Of a stretch of 64,000 bases of DNA, positions 8,781 through 17,792 are shown in pieces (the stretch's first letter is position 1; every line of letters starts with the position of its first letter). The notes beneath the pieces were generated by a model that saw only the letters and a list, made by a program, of their open reading frames with translations, was not told the DNA's origin and did not search any database. Source of the DNA: Peptoniphilus_A olsenii (lineage in GTDB: Bacteria; Bacillota; Clostridia; Tissierellales; Peptoniphilaceae). Made by a program: the position numbers and the translations under genes. The stretch is taken from positions 1 through 64,000 of the forward strand of contig NZ_JBEPMA010000003.1 of the NCBI RefSeq assembly GCF_040545475.1. Direction: 5' to 3'.

Positions 8781-9844
8781 CAAAATCACTGTCCTTTTCT
8801 TGTACTGAATTAATTTCAGAATAAACAACACTCTTTTCGAGCAATTCATCATGTGTGCCAATATTTTCTATTTCGCCATTATCTAAAACTACAGTATAGT
8901 CTGTATTTTGTAATGATTTAATCTTTTGAGATATCAATATTTTAGTCATATTGGGATTAAAATTATTTATAGCATTGATAATTTTTTTCTCGGTTTTATT
9001 ATCAAGAGCAGATGTTGAATCATCTAAAATTAAAATCTTTGGATTTTTCAAAATAGCTCTTGCTATACATAGCCTTTGCTTTTGACCTCCAGAAAAATTT
9101 GCTCCACCAGCTTGTACTACTTTGTCTAAATCTTTTTCGGGATCTAAAAAATCATCGCATGCTGCAATATATAATGCCTTTTTCAATTTCTCGTCTGTCA
9201 AATTTTCATCAGCCCACAAAAGATTTAACTACCCTAATAGCAGCTAAGTTTTCAGAAACGTCAGTATTTAATTTGTCTGTTATTTTAAAAACTCGTTCAA
9301 AAATAGGATAAGATTTTGTCATGATTATCCCCATTCCAATGGAGATTATTAAAATTATGATAAAAAAGTAGGGTACAAGTTTAGGTGAAAGCCTAAAACT
9401 CATTATAAGAGCAAGTATCAATGTAAGAGGAGCTCTAATGGCCATTCTTGTAGAGAGTTGAAAAGCCATTTGAACCATTTGTACATCAGTTGTCATTCTA
9501 GTGATGAGCGATCCTTTTTTAAACTTATCAATATTTTCAAAAGAAAAATTAGTAATATTATCAAACATTGCATAGCGCATATTTTTGGATAAACCAGCCG
9601 AAGATTTAGTCGCTAAATAACCTGACGCAATACCTGCACCTAAAGAACATGCAGCGAGTATCAATAAAATAACGCCATATTTTATAACATCAGCTGATGA
9701 ATTTGTCATAATTCCAATATCTATAATTTTAGTCATATAAAAAGTGATTGCGACATTGGTAGCAACCTCTAATAAAACAAAAAAAGGTGACAATATAGCA
9801 TATTTCCTATACTCACCTATGTTGTCAAATATTATTCTTAACAT
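8773..9844 (-). pseudogene. ABC exporter subunit (TMD-NBD) with a large internal deletion
   Basis: This is the first subunit of the heterodimeric exporter. Its start is ATG 9844 with AGAAGGTG upstream. The N-terminal 210 residues carry about five membrane segments and the intracellular loop (SLITRMTTDVQMVQMAF), ending at AIRVVKSFVG and a stop at 9209. A second frame resumes with LLWADENLTDEKLKKAL, followed by signature NFSGGQKQRL and Walker B LILDDSTSALD. About 220 residues are missing, including the last membrane segments and Walker A. The surviving half has the degenerate features of the inactive site of such exporters (Asp for the catalytic Glu, Gln for the H-loop His). The frames meet at CTTTTGTGGGC, which fits deletion between short repeats. 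The protein cannot bind ATP normally, so the pair is probably dead. Confidence 0.85.
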
Positions 9845-10227
9845 ATTACACCTTCTAAAACAAAAATTTACAATTAAGTAATATAATTATCATTGACCAC
9901 AGTTATTTAATATTTACCCTTAACACTTTATAAAATATCATTTTATAAGAACAAAAATAAAATATACATAGACAATAATGATTAAATTATAAAATTAAAT
10001 TTTAATTGACCCACAATAAATTTTTCTATCATAATTTAAGAACATTATGGGTATGTATTTATTAACTCTGATAAGAGTTATGATTTATTCTAATCAAATT
10101 ACAAGAATGATTTTCAATCTATCTATTCTACTTATTATATATTTACAAGCAAATTGAAAAATTTTTAAACTTGTACTATCATAGAATAAAGGAGTTATTG
10201 TTTAAAGAATTAAATGGAGATGATTTT
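9845..10227. other. Divergent intergenic region with inverted repeats
   Basis: No gene is seen between the exporter remnant and the small gene at 10228. It contains a perfect inverted repeat TAACTCT-GATA-AGAGTTA (10063-10080) and a near-perfect one ACCCACAAT/ATTATGGGT (10009-10017, 10044-10052). Both could be operators, but no adjacent regulator gene supports this. Confidence 0.4.
10154..10182 (+). promoter_or_regulatory. Promoter for the small gene at 10228
   Basis: TTGAAA (10154-10159), a 17-base spacer and TATCAT (10177-10182) precede the gene by about 45 bases. Confidence 0.5.
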
Positions 10228-10467
10228 ATGGAAGATATTAAAAAAATGGAAAAACTTATTGATGAATCAGTAACCCTAACAGATGACAAAAAAAGACAAA
10301 TCCGAGCACATATAGAGCAACAAAGAGAAGTAATAGAACAAAATCGTCCTGATGGAGATGTATATTACAAAAAAGATGGCAAAGATCCTGAAACTGGAGT
10401 AGAAATTCCATCTGAAGGAGCAGTAGAAGAAGCTAAAAAATGGGTAGATGAAGAAAATAGAAGATAA
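10228..10467 (+). CDS. Small hydrophilic protein, possibly of the DUF3787 type
   Basis: A 79-residue soluble, charged protein. ATG 10228 is preceded by GGAGA at good spacing; a TTG at 10198 with AAAGGAG is an alternative start that would add 10 residues. The C-terminus reads PETGVEIPSEGAVEEAKKWV, similar to the PSxxxVxxAKxWV ending I associate with small clostridial DUF3787 (spore-surface-like) proteins. That assignment is tentative. Nothing in the sequence shows an activity. It is a single-gene unit with its own promoter and terminator. Confidence 0.7.
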   Translation: MEDIKKMEKLIDESVTLTDDKKRQIRAHIEQQREVIEQNRPDGDVYYKKDGKDPETGVEIPSEGAVEEAKKWVDEENRR

Positions 10468-10472
10468 AATTG

Positions 10473-10498
10473 TGGGCCTAGAGGCCCATTTTTTATTT
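10473..10498 (+). terminator. Rho-independent terminator
   Basis: TGGGCCT (10473-10479) and AGGCCCA (10482-10488) are followed by TTTTTTATTT, directly after the small gene. Confidence 0.85.
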
Positions 10499-10659
10499 AA
10501 TGAATAAAATTGCGGAATTTATTTAATTTTTGACTAAAAAATTTGGGTATATTAAAAAGAGTACATCTATTTATGAATTATACACTCATATTATAACTAA
10601 AATATAGAATATACAGTTATATGAAAATTTAATGTCCTTAGAGAAATTAGAGGTTAGAT

Positions 10660-11211
10660 ATGGATAATAAATTATTACAATTTTTACTTAGAATTCGTAA
10701 CAAAAGGTTAAACTCATATATGATTGCTATAACTCACTTGGGGACAGGAGGGGCAATTTGGCTAATCACAACATTTATTTTATTTTATTTAGGCTATAGA
10801 ATATCATCAGTAAACATAATACTATCATTGATATTTAATGGTATAGTTTGTAATTTAATATTAAAAAATTTACTCAAAAGAAAAAGACCGTCATGGATTT
10901 CAAAAGTAGAACTTCTAATAAAAAACCCGAAGGATTTTTCATTTCCATCGGGACACGCTTCCTCATCATTTGCAGCTGCATTGACTATATCGTTTTATTT
11001 TAAAGGAATGGGCATAATCTTTCTTATAATAGCAGCACTGATTGCATTTTCAAGAATATACCATTTTGTTCATTATCCGAGCGATGTAATAATAGGAGCT
11101 TTACTAGGCACAGCAGTAGCAATTTTTACAAAAAATATGTATGATGGCATTTTATTAGAATATCTGCAAGAAAATATGGGATTTCTATTTGCCTTTATTT
11201 CTTATATTTGA
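10660..11211 (+). CDS. PAP2-family membrane phosphatase
   Basis: A 183-residue membrane protein with about five hydrophobic segments and the complete three-part PAP2 acid-phosphatase signature: KRKRPSW (Arg76, Pro77), PSGHASS (96-102, His99) and SRIYHFVHYPSD (131-142, His138, Asp142). Family members remove phosphate from lipid phosphates such as undecaprenyl diphosphate or phosphatidate at the outer membrane face; the substrate here is not determinable. Its start ATG has AGAGG upstream. The 3' end overlaps the convergent tadA gene by 27 bases. Confidence 0.88.
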   Translation: MDNKLLQFLLRIRNKRLNSYMIAITHLGTGGAIWLITTFILFYLGYRISSVNIILSLIFNGIVCNLILKNLLKRKRPSWISKVELLIKNPKDFSFPSGHASSSFAAALTISFYFKGMGIIFLIIAALIAFSRIYHFVHYPSDVIIGALLGTAVAIFTKNMYDGILLEYLQENMGFLFAFISYI

Positions 11212-11637
11212 AAAAAAAGATGTTAAAAGTCTACCACAATCTTTAGATAGAATATTGCCCTCATAACTTATCTTATGATTCGTTATGAGTTTTTCTATTT
11301 TTTGATGGCTGCAACAAGCACCAAATCTTTTATTATAAGCACCAAAATAAAGATTTTTAATTCTTGCATTAAGAATTGCCCCGACACACATTAAACAAGG
11401 CTCTAAAGTGACGTAAATATCGCAGTCTTCAAGATGATAGGAATTTAATCTTTTAGATGCCATTTGAATAGCTAAAATCTCAGCATGTGCAATGGGATTT
11501 TTGAGTTCCTCTTTTCTATTAAAACCATATCCTATTATTCTATTATCTTTGACAATTACAGCACCGACTGGTACCTCACCTCTTTTATAAGAGATTTGAG
11601 CAAGCCTCAGTGCATTTCGCATAAATTTTTCTTCCAT
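11185..11637 (-). CDS. tadA: tRNA-specific adenosine deaminase TadA
   Basis: This zinc deaminase converts A34 to inosine in tRNA-Arg(ACG). The motifs are HAEILAI (zinc ligand His plus the proton-shuttle Glu) and PCLMCVGA (two zinc Cys). The start is set at MEEKFMRNALRLA, the usual TadA N-terminus, giving 150 residues; the frame is open 18 codons further up (ATG 11691). No clear Shine-Dalgarno precedes either start, so the start is uncertain. It overlaps the end of the convergent PAP2 gene by 27 bases. Confidence 0.88.
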   Translation of the reverse strand: MEEKFMRNALRLAQISYKRGEVPVGAVIVKDNRIIGYGFNRKEELKNPIAHAEILAIQMASKRLNSYHLEDCDIYVTLEPCLMCVGAILNARIKNLYFGAYNKRFGACCSHQKIEKLITNHKISYEGNILSKDCGRLLTSFFSNIRNKGK

Positions 11638-11785
11638 ATACATATCATAATAGAAAATGTATGTATTGTCTAATAATTGGTGAAAATGCATTTTTTGTAA
11701 TTCTAAGATAGAAATATATTCTATAAATTAATATTTCCTATAGTTTTATAATCATATAAATTGTCAAGTCCAAAATATATTTTAA

Positions 11786-11794
11786 TGTTATAAT
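11786..11794 (+). promoter_or_regulatory. Extended -10 promoter for the DegV gene
   Basis: TGTTATAAT fits TGnTATAAT and lies about 29 bases before the ATG. The -35 region is weak. Confidence 0.55.
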
Positions 11795-11822
11795 ATTATT
11801 GTATAAAGTTTTGGGGGATTTT

Positions 11823-12719
11823 ATGACTGTTAAAATTATAGCGGATTCTTCATGTGATTTATCCGATGAAATAATTACTGATTTAGATATTGATATTTTA
11901 AATATAAAAAGTGTTGATGAGCTTCAAAATTTGATTGATGTCAGTTTTACTATGGATGAGTTTTTTGATGCTCAAAGAAATGGACATATTTTTAAAACTA
12001 GTCAGGTCACTACTTATGATTATTTAATGAAATTTGAACAGTATGCTAAAAGTGGTATTGATTTTATCTGTATTACTCTATCAAGTGGCATGAGTGGTGG
12101 ATATCAAAATGCGGTTATGGCTCTTAGATCTCTTAGGGAGAGATATCCAAATGTAAAAATGGAGATTGTGGACTCTCTTGCTGCTTCTGTGGGCAATGGT
12201 CTTGTAACTTATTATATGGCAAAGGCCAGCAAGAGTGGTATGGATTTTGATATGCTCATTGAGTTTTCAAAATTTCTTGTGAGTAATGTTGGTCATCTTT
12301 TTACTGTTTTTGATTTAAAATATCTTTACAGTGGTGGCAGAGTTTCTAGGACTAAAGCAAAAATTTCGGATATTTTAAATATTTTGCCGATATTGGAAGT
12401 TGATGAAGAAGGCAAGATTTTTTTATCTGAGGTTGTTAGAGGTAAGAATAAAGCCTATAAGAGAATGAGTGAGATACTTGTGGAAAATACGACTGGTACT
12501 AATGATGTTGTGTTTCCTGTTTATGGTGATGATTATTCTATTTTAACTAATTTTTTAAAAAGAATAGAAAAACTTGGTTTTAATAATTATATTCCTTTGC
12601 AAGTAGGAACTATAATAGCTTCACATGTGGGACCGGATATTGTTGGGATTTCGTATCTTTTTAAAGAGATACCCCATGAATATAGGTCTTATGTTTATGA
12701 TTTTAATGATTGTTATTAA
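11823..12719 (+). CDS. DegV-family fatty-acid-binding protein
   Basis: This 298-residue cytosolic protein starts at ATG 11823 behind GGGGGA; an upstream in-frame TTG at 11799 lies inside the likely 5' leader and was not used. DegV hallmarks are IADSSCDLSDE at the N-terminus, FKTSQVT, LSSGMSGGYQNA and a DSLAASVGNG segment. DegV/FakB proteins bind a fatty acid and present it to the FakA kinase. No fakA is in the window, so the partner would be elsewhere. It ends at a hairpin shared with the convergent MATE gene. Confidence 0.88.
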   Translation: MTVKIIADSSCDLSDEIITDLDIDILNIKSVDELQNLIDVSFTMDEFFDAQRNGHIFKTSQVTTYDYLMKFEQYAKSGIDFICITLSSGMSGGYQNAVMALRSLRERYPNVKMEIVDSLAASVGNGLVTYYMAKASKSGMDFDMLIEFSKFLVSNVGHLFTVFDLKYLYSGGRVSRTKAKISDILNILPILEVDEEGKIFLSEVVRGKNKAYKRMSEILVENTTGTNDVVFPVYGDDYSILTNFLKRIEKLGFNNYIPLQVGTIIASHVGPDIVGISYLFKEIPHEYRSYVYDFNDCY

Positions 12720-12736
12720 ATGAATTTTTATATTTA

Positions 12737-12768
12737 AAAACCGGCTACTATATTGTGGCCGGTTTATT
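12737..12768. terminator. Hairpin between convergent DegV and MATE genes
   Basis: AAACCGGC and GCCGGTTT pair around the region holding the MATE stop codon (12748-12750). The T-tract is short on both sides, so it is a moderate terminator candidate. Confidence 0.5.
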
Positions 12769-14061
12769 CATTATCCTTAGAAAATATATTGATGTAATCA
12801 AAGTTATTAGCTCACACAGAGCTGCTCCATAAAACAGGTATCTGACGCCTAATACATGTACTACGAAATATAGTGACAAGACAAGTACAACTGTTCCTCT
12901 CATTATATTTATTGTGGTTGAATATTTAGGTTTTCCTATTGCTGATGCTATTGATGCTATAAAAACATTGTGTCCTGCAAAGAAAAACATCAGTGCATAT
13001 GCCCTCATTGGTCTTATTGACGACAGAGTTCTGTCTTCGTTTTCTAAGAATGCATTTAGTAGTGTCTTGGCTCCAAAGAATGATATTGAGAAGAAAATTA
13101 TGGAAATTACAAATATTGATATAAATCCATATTTAATGATTGTTCTACTTTTTTTGGTTTCACGTGATCCGTGATAAAAACTAAGTAGAGGCAGTGTACC
13201 ATGGCATACTCCTTGAAATGTCGAGTTGGCGAGTATAGACATGTAATTAATTACTGCATATGATGATAGAAATTCGGGTGCTAGATATTTCATTATAAAA
13301 GTATTAAATATAAATACTACAGTTGCAGTATTAAACTCAGCTATAAATTCTCCAAAGCCGAAAGAGATAATTTTCTTTAAGGTATTTAATATCTCTTTTC
13401 CTGTCATTTTTATTTTGTCAAATCTAAGATATCCTGAACCACGTCTAAAGTGGATTAAAAATATTATTACAGATAATGCCTGTGCAATGCCTGTGGCAAG
13501 AGCGGCACCTTTAACTCCTAGTTTAAATATTTCTATCAATAGAAAATCTAAAAATATATTCGTAAGACAAGCACTAACAGCACCTATAATTGCTGTTCTT
13601 GGATATCCGTCAACTTTTACTAACACTTCAAAACAATATGAAATAATATAAAATGGCGAAAATATTATAATTATTTTGAGATAATCCTTGGCCAAAGAAA
13701 ATAAATTGGAAGTTGCTCCCAAAAATAAAATCAGCTCATCAATGAAAATTATAGCAAACATTGCCAAGATTACAGAGAAAATCAGTATAAAAATTAAAAT
13801 AAAAGTGAAAATTTTGTTGGCATCGTCTTTCTTTTTTTGGCCCAAAAATATTCCTATTATAGTTTGGGAACCTACAGAAAATATAATTGCTATTGCGAAC
13901 AAAAAATTAACAAAAGGTATTACGATAGTAACTGCTGAAAGTTCTTTTGTGCCGGCGAAGTTTGCTACAAAAAAACCATCTACTATTGTATATATAGAAA
14001 ATACCCACATCGCTATAATCGATGGCGATACATATTTGAAAAATTGTTTTTTGAGATTCAT
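12748..14061 (-). CDS. MATE-family multidrug/cation antiporter
   Basis: A 437-residue protein with about 12 hydrophobic segments and the typical MATE start (YVSPSIIAMWVFSIYTIVDGFF) and loop (GQKKKDDANKIF). Start ATG 14061 follows GGGAGG. Members export drugs or metabolites in exchange for Na+ or H+; the substrate is unknown. It is a single gene between DegV and the PLD-ATPase gene, with terminators on both sides. Confidence 0.9.
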   Translation of the reverse strand: MNLKKQFFKYVSPSIIAMWVFSIYTIVDGFFVANFAGTKELSAVTIVIPFVNFLFAIAIIFSVGSQTIIGIFLGQKKKDDANKIFTFILIFILIFSVILAMFAIIFIDELILFLGATSNLFSLAKDYLKIIIIFSPFYIISYCFEVLVKVDGYPRTAIIGAVSACLTNIFLDFLLIEIFKLGVKGAALATGIAQALSVIIFLIHFRRGSGYLRFDKIKMTGKEILNTLKKIISFGFGEFIAEFNTATVVFIFNTFIMKYLAPEFLSSYAVINYMSILANSTFQGVCHGTLPLLSFYHGSRETKKSRTIIKYGFISIFVISIIFFSISFFGAKTLLNAFLENEDRTLSSIRPMRAYALMFFFAGHNVFIASIASAIGKPKYSTTINIMRGTVVLVLSLYFVVHVLGVRYLFYGAALCELITLITSIYFLRIMNKPATI

Positions 14062-14136
14062 CTAGCCCTCCCTAGCCAATTCATTATATATTACTAAAAT
14101 AGAATAGGCAACACATTTAAAATCCTTATTAATCAA

Positions 14137-14170
14137 AAAAACAAAACCTCATTATCAGGTTTTGTTTTTA
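14137..14170. terminator. Bidirectional rho-independent terminator
   Basis: Perfect 13-base arms AAAAACAAAACCT (14137-14149) and AGGTTTTGTTTTT (14157-14169) lie just past the stop of the PLD-ATPase gene on the minus strand. Confidence 0.8.
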
Positions 14171-14174
14171 AAAA

Positions 14175-16649
14175 TTATTTACCAAAAATCTTCTCGAAAA
14201 AAGTCTTTTTGTATTCCATACCTTGCCAATTGTAAAACTTTTCTTTGTCCAAGAACACTAAATTATCTTGTTGTTTTGATATTATATCTTTAGGTATTTT
14301 ATCTAAATATAAGTTTTTCATATTACTGTCTTCGGTCAGTTTATTTAAATCTAATATAATTTCATCATCATTTATTGTAAAAGAGAAATGGTTATTTTGA
14401 AACATTTCTTTTAATTTATCTTTGTAATAATATCTATAGGGATTTAATTCTTCAATCCATTCAAAAAAACCTGTAGCATCAAATTCTAAATCTGTTACAC
14501 CATGAGATGAACCTATTAAAATCTTTTGGGGTATGGCATCGGCATAAACTTGCGAGAGTTTTTTACCCCCATAAATTTGGAACGAGTTTTCGTCAATTGT
14601 GGATAATTTAAAAAACATATGATTTGTTTTTTCGTCAAAAGTGAAAAATTTTTGAGAGGAACTCTTATATAATTTTCGCCATTTTTCTTGTGCAGATTCG
14701 CTATCGTCATTATATCTATCTTCTGGGAAATATCTTGGTATAGGCATATTAGTTTCATGATAATATTCTTTAAAAATTTCTCTTGATTGATGCAAAAAGT
14801 CAATTAGACCACATGATTTAGAATAATAATTCCAGTCATACATATCTTTGTTTTCGATTCTCAGTGACATTCTATATATGAAATCTAGAAAAAGTGTGGA
14901 GTCTATATTATTGTATATTTCTTGATAAATTTGTTGGGAGTCTTTTCTATGGTCGGGGTCAAATATTTTGTCTATTTTAAGAAAATAACTTCTTCTTCTG
15001 GCCTCTGGCGGCAATGAATAACCATCGGAGTTTGTAGTTGCTATAAGTACTGGGAACGGATTTATCTCGTTTACATTTTTGTTGGCAATTGTTTTTATTA
15101 AGTCAGTCCCATAATTATTATTATTAAAAAACCATGGGTTTATTTCATCAACTAAAATTGGATTTACATTTTCTTCGCTCATCCAAGCTTTTAATATATT
15201 AATTTTGTTGGACTTGTCATTATGCCCTTCATATAAATTATCAAAAACCCAATAAGGTTTGTTGTCAAGGCCAATCATTTTTGTCAATACTTTAAGTAGC
15301 GATGATTTGCCTGAACCAGCGGTTCCGCCAATAAATAAAAATTGTGGTATATCTAGTCTACTCTCGGGTAAATCCAACATTTTCTTAAGTTCGTAAATAA
15401 AAGGCGAAGTAAAAGCATATAGGATTACTTCCATTATTCTTTCACCATAACCGTCAGTATATTTATATACGTATTTATCAAAAGTTCGCATAAAGTTGTT
15501 TAGGGCCTTTAAAGATTTTTCTATTTCTTCAGCACTGGCTTTTTTGCCGTAAATTTGCAATCTATTTTTGTTGCTTTCGAGGGGTACAAATAGCCCTGTC
15601 TTGCCATTTGATATATTCCTTTCACCTGGTTTACTATATAACTGGCTTCTAGTCAAATTTTTATCCTGAAAATTAGAAGTCATAACATTAATTTTTCTTG
15701 TTATTATTTTAGGAGCATCAAAGTTTTTCTTGAGGTTTGGTTTTTTGAGACGAGGATTTATCGATTCTTTTACAAGTTCATAAGCAAGCTCTTCAATTTG
15801 TTGTTTTTCTTTAACTTTATTGTCAATTGTATTTTTATCCTCATCAATATTTTTCATTTCATTAAAAACGGAATCGGGTACAAGACCTATAGCTACTTTT
15901 TCTTTTAGATTATCAATTGTGTCTATTGGTGCTTTGGTACGAATTTTATCAATGTTTTCGTTAGTGAGTGCAAAAACTTTATCTAAATTAATTTCATCAT
16001 CTTTAGTAATTTTTTTTATTTCACGTGAATTAATTTTTAACACTTCGCTGGGGAAGTATTCACCAAGAAGCGGCTTTAAATCATTTTCAAAATATGATTT
16101 ATATAAATCGTAAAGAGGGTGATTATCAAAAATTATAATATTTTCGAACTGAGGTATCTTTTTATCAAAAGCTTGATATGATAAGTTGGCAGAGCCTAAT
16201 ATTATGCGATTGTCCCCATCATCATTTTCTAAAAGATAAAATTTAGAGTGAATGGTATAAGGTGTAGGTACTCTGACCTCAATTTTTTTATTATTAATTT
16301 TTACTTTTGAAGATGTAGATAGATTTTGAAATAGATTTACAGCTTCCAAGGATACATCTCTACTAAATTGAGCCTGAATGTTTTTTGCCATTTGATTAGC
16401 GGCAGATTTCATAAAATCATCATATATACCTACTACTATTATAGAATTGCCAAAATTTTGCAAGTATTCGTTTATGAACTCTGGCGAAATTGAATAAGTC
16501 ACACCTATGAATTTAGAATATTTATTGTAATCAAAAATTTCTTCAATGGAAAGTTCTACTTTTTTGTTATTGCAAATTGTAAATAAAGAAGATTTATCGA
16601 AATCTTTTTCTATTGAATCGTTAAATAAATCTATTTGTTTACTTTTCAT
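14175..16649 (-). CDS. Phospholipase D-like nuclease fused to a P-loop ATPase
   Basis: This 824-residue cytosolic protein starts at ATG 16649, 8 bases after AGGTGG; an upstream GTG at 16661 is less likely. The N-terminal 200 residues form a PLD-like domain with one HKD-type motif: HSK at 134-136, an Asp near 143-146 and GSANLS at 152-157. Residues about 200-400 are a charged linker. Residues about 400-620 form a P-loop ATPase: GGTAGSGKSS (441-450), Walker B ILVDE (498-502), sensor ATTN (537-540) and an Arg-rich RRR (551-553). The C-terminal 200 residues are not recognised. A single HKD implies dimerisation for catalysis. Nuclease-ATPase fusions of this build are common among antiviral and DNA-processing proteins. 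A defence role is inference; no other defence gene adjoins. Confidence 0.75.
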   Translation of the reverse strand: MKSKQIDLFNDSIEKDFDKSSLFTICNNKKVELSIEEIFDYNKYSKFIGVTYSISPEFINEYLQNFGNSIIVVGIYDDFMKSAANQMAKNIQAQFSRDVSLEAVNLFQNLSTSSKVKINNKKIEVRVPTPYTIHSKFYLLENDDGDNRIILGSANLSYQAFDKKIPQFENIIIFDNHPLYDLYKSYFENDLKPLLGEYFPSEVLKINSREIKKITKDDEINLDKVFALTNENIDKIRTKAPIDTIDNLKEKVAIGLVPDSVFNEMKNIDEDKNTIDNKVKEKQQIEELAYELVKESINPRLKKPNLKKNFDAPKIITRKINVMTSNFQDKNLTRSQLYSKPGERNISNGKTGLFVPLESNKNRLQIYGKKASAEEIEKSLKALNNFMRTFDKYVYKYTDGYGERIMEVILYAFTSPFIYELKKMLDLPESRLDIPQFLFIGGTAGSGKSSLLKVLTKMIGLDNKPYWVFDNLYEGHNDKSNKINILKAWMSEENVNPILVDEINPWFFNNNNYGTDLIKTIANKNVNEINPFPVLIATTNSDGYSLPPEARRRSYFLKIDKIFDPDHRKDSQQIYQEIYNNIDSTLFLDFIYRMSLRIENKDMYDWNYYSKSCGLIDFLHQSREIFKEYYHETNMPIPRYFPEDRYNDDSESAQEKWRKLYKSSSQKFFTFDEKTNHMFFKLSTIDENSFQIYGGKKLSQVYADAIPQKILIGSSHGVTDLEFDATGFFEWIEELNPYRYYYKDKLKEMFQNNHFSFTINDDEIILDLNKLTEDSNMKNLYLDKIPKDIISKQQDNLVFLDKEKFYNWQGMEYKKTFFEKIFGK

Positions 16650-16800
16650 GTATAAAACCACCTAACACTTTCTGAATATCTGTTTTATATATAATATCAT
16701 CTATATAACTTAATTTAAATGATAATGTAGATTTATCAAAAAAGATTTTAGTTTTAATGGTGTAAATTAGAAAATAGTTTAAAATAATAGAAATTTACGA

Positions 16801-16806
16801 TATAAT
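16801..16806 (+). promoter_or_regulatory. Likely -10 element for the glutaminase operon
   Basis: TATAAT lies 46 bases before the glutaminase ATG. The -35 region (TTTAAA at 16778-16783) is weak. Confidence 0.4.
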
Positions 16807-16851
16807 AGTTTTAGCTATTGAGCTGACTAAATCGTTTAAGGGGGTGAAATA

Positions 16852-17781
16852 ATGTTAAAAGAAGATAATATAATTGAAAAAATTGAAAAAGCCATAAGAG
16901 TTAGTGAAAAATATATAGGTGAGGGTGAAGTAGCTACTTATATTCCTGAACTTGCAAATGTGGACCCTGATGGTTTCGCACTTTCTATAGTTACAGTAGA
17001 TGGCAAAGTTTATGAATTTGGTGATTTAGATACTGTATTTTCTATGCAATCAATTTCAAAGATTATATCTCTTACTATGGCACTTTTAGATAATGGAAAG
17101 GAATTAGTTTTTTCTAAAGTTGGTACAGAACCTACTCCTTATAAATTTAATTCATTAATTCCTATAGATGACAGAGCTTCCAATCCTTTGATTAATGCAG
17201 GTGCAATTACAACAGCCTCTCTTATTAAGGGTGATGATGTAGATGATAGATTTGATAGGGTATTAACTTTTGTCCAAAAGTTGGCTGAGTCAGAAGAGGT
17301 AAATTTCTTATATAAAGTTTACAATTCAGAAATGAAGACAACTGATGTAAATAGAGCTATCACATATTATTTAAAGAGCAAAGGTATTTTTGAAAAGCCT
17401 GTTGAAGAGGTGCTAGATCTTTACATTAGAGATTGTTCAATAGGCATAAAGGCCACAGAACTTGCAAGGCTGGGATCTGTTTTTGCAAATGGCGGCAAAA
17501 ATTCAAAAGGAGAACAACTTATATCTGAAGATATTGTAAGAATTGTTCTTTCTCAAATGGCATCTTGTGGGATGTATGAGGAAAGTGGTAGATTTTTGAT
17601 GGAAGTAGGATTTCCTGCTAAATCTGGTGTAAGTGGTGCAATTCTTGGCATAGTCCCGGGCAGATGTGCGATTGTGACATACAGTCCTCGTCTAGATGAG
17701 TCGGGCAACAGTATTAGAGGAAAACATCTACTAGATTTGCTATCAGATGAGATAAGATTAAATATTTTTTTACATGAATAA
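16852..17781 (+). CDS. glsA: Glutaminase
   Basis: A 309-residue cytosolic serine-dependent glutaminase that hydrolyses glutamine to glutamate and ammonia. The family signature is clear: VATYIPELANVDPDGFALS, SMQSISK with the catalytic Ser67-x-x-Lys70, NPLINAGAI and PAKSGVSGAILGIVPG. Length matches the family (about 305-310). Start ATG follows AAGGGGGTG. It is separated by 11 bases from a sodium:alanine/glutamine-type symporter, suggesting coupled glutamine uptake and deamidation. Confidence 0.95.
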   Translation: MLKEDNIIEKIEKAIRVSEKYIGEGEVATYIPELANVDPDGFALSIVTVDGKVYEFGDLDTVFSMQSISKIISLTMALLDNGKELVFSKVGTEPTPYKFNSLIPIDDRASNPLINAGAITTASLIKGDDVDDRFDRVLTFVQKLAESEEVNFLYKVYNSEMKTTDVNRAITYYLKSKGIFEKPVEEVLDLYIRDCSIGIKATELARLGSVFANGGKNSKGEQLISEDIVRIVLSQMASCGMYEESGRFLMEVGFPAKSGVSGAILGIVPGRCAIVTYSPRLDESGNSIRGKHLLDLLSDEIRLNIFLHE

Positions 17782-17792
17782 AGGAGATAATA

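Noticed and set aside
9217..9219. TTG at 9219 as a real start for a 148-residue ATPase fragment.
   Set aside because: No ribosome site, no Walker A, and the codon lies mid-domain; it is the right side of a deletion.
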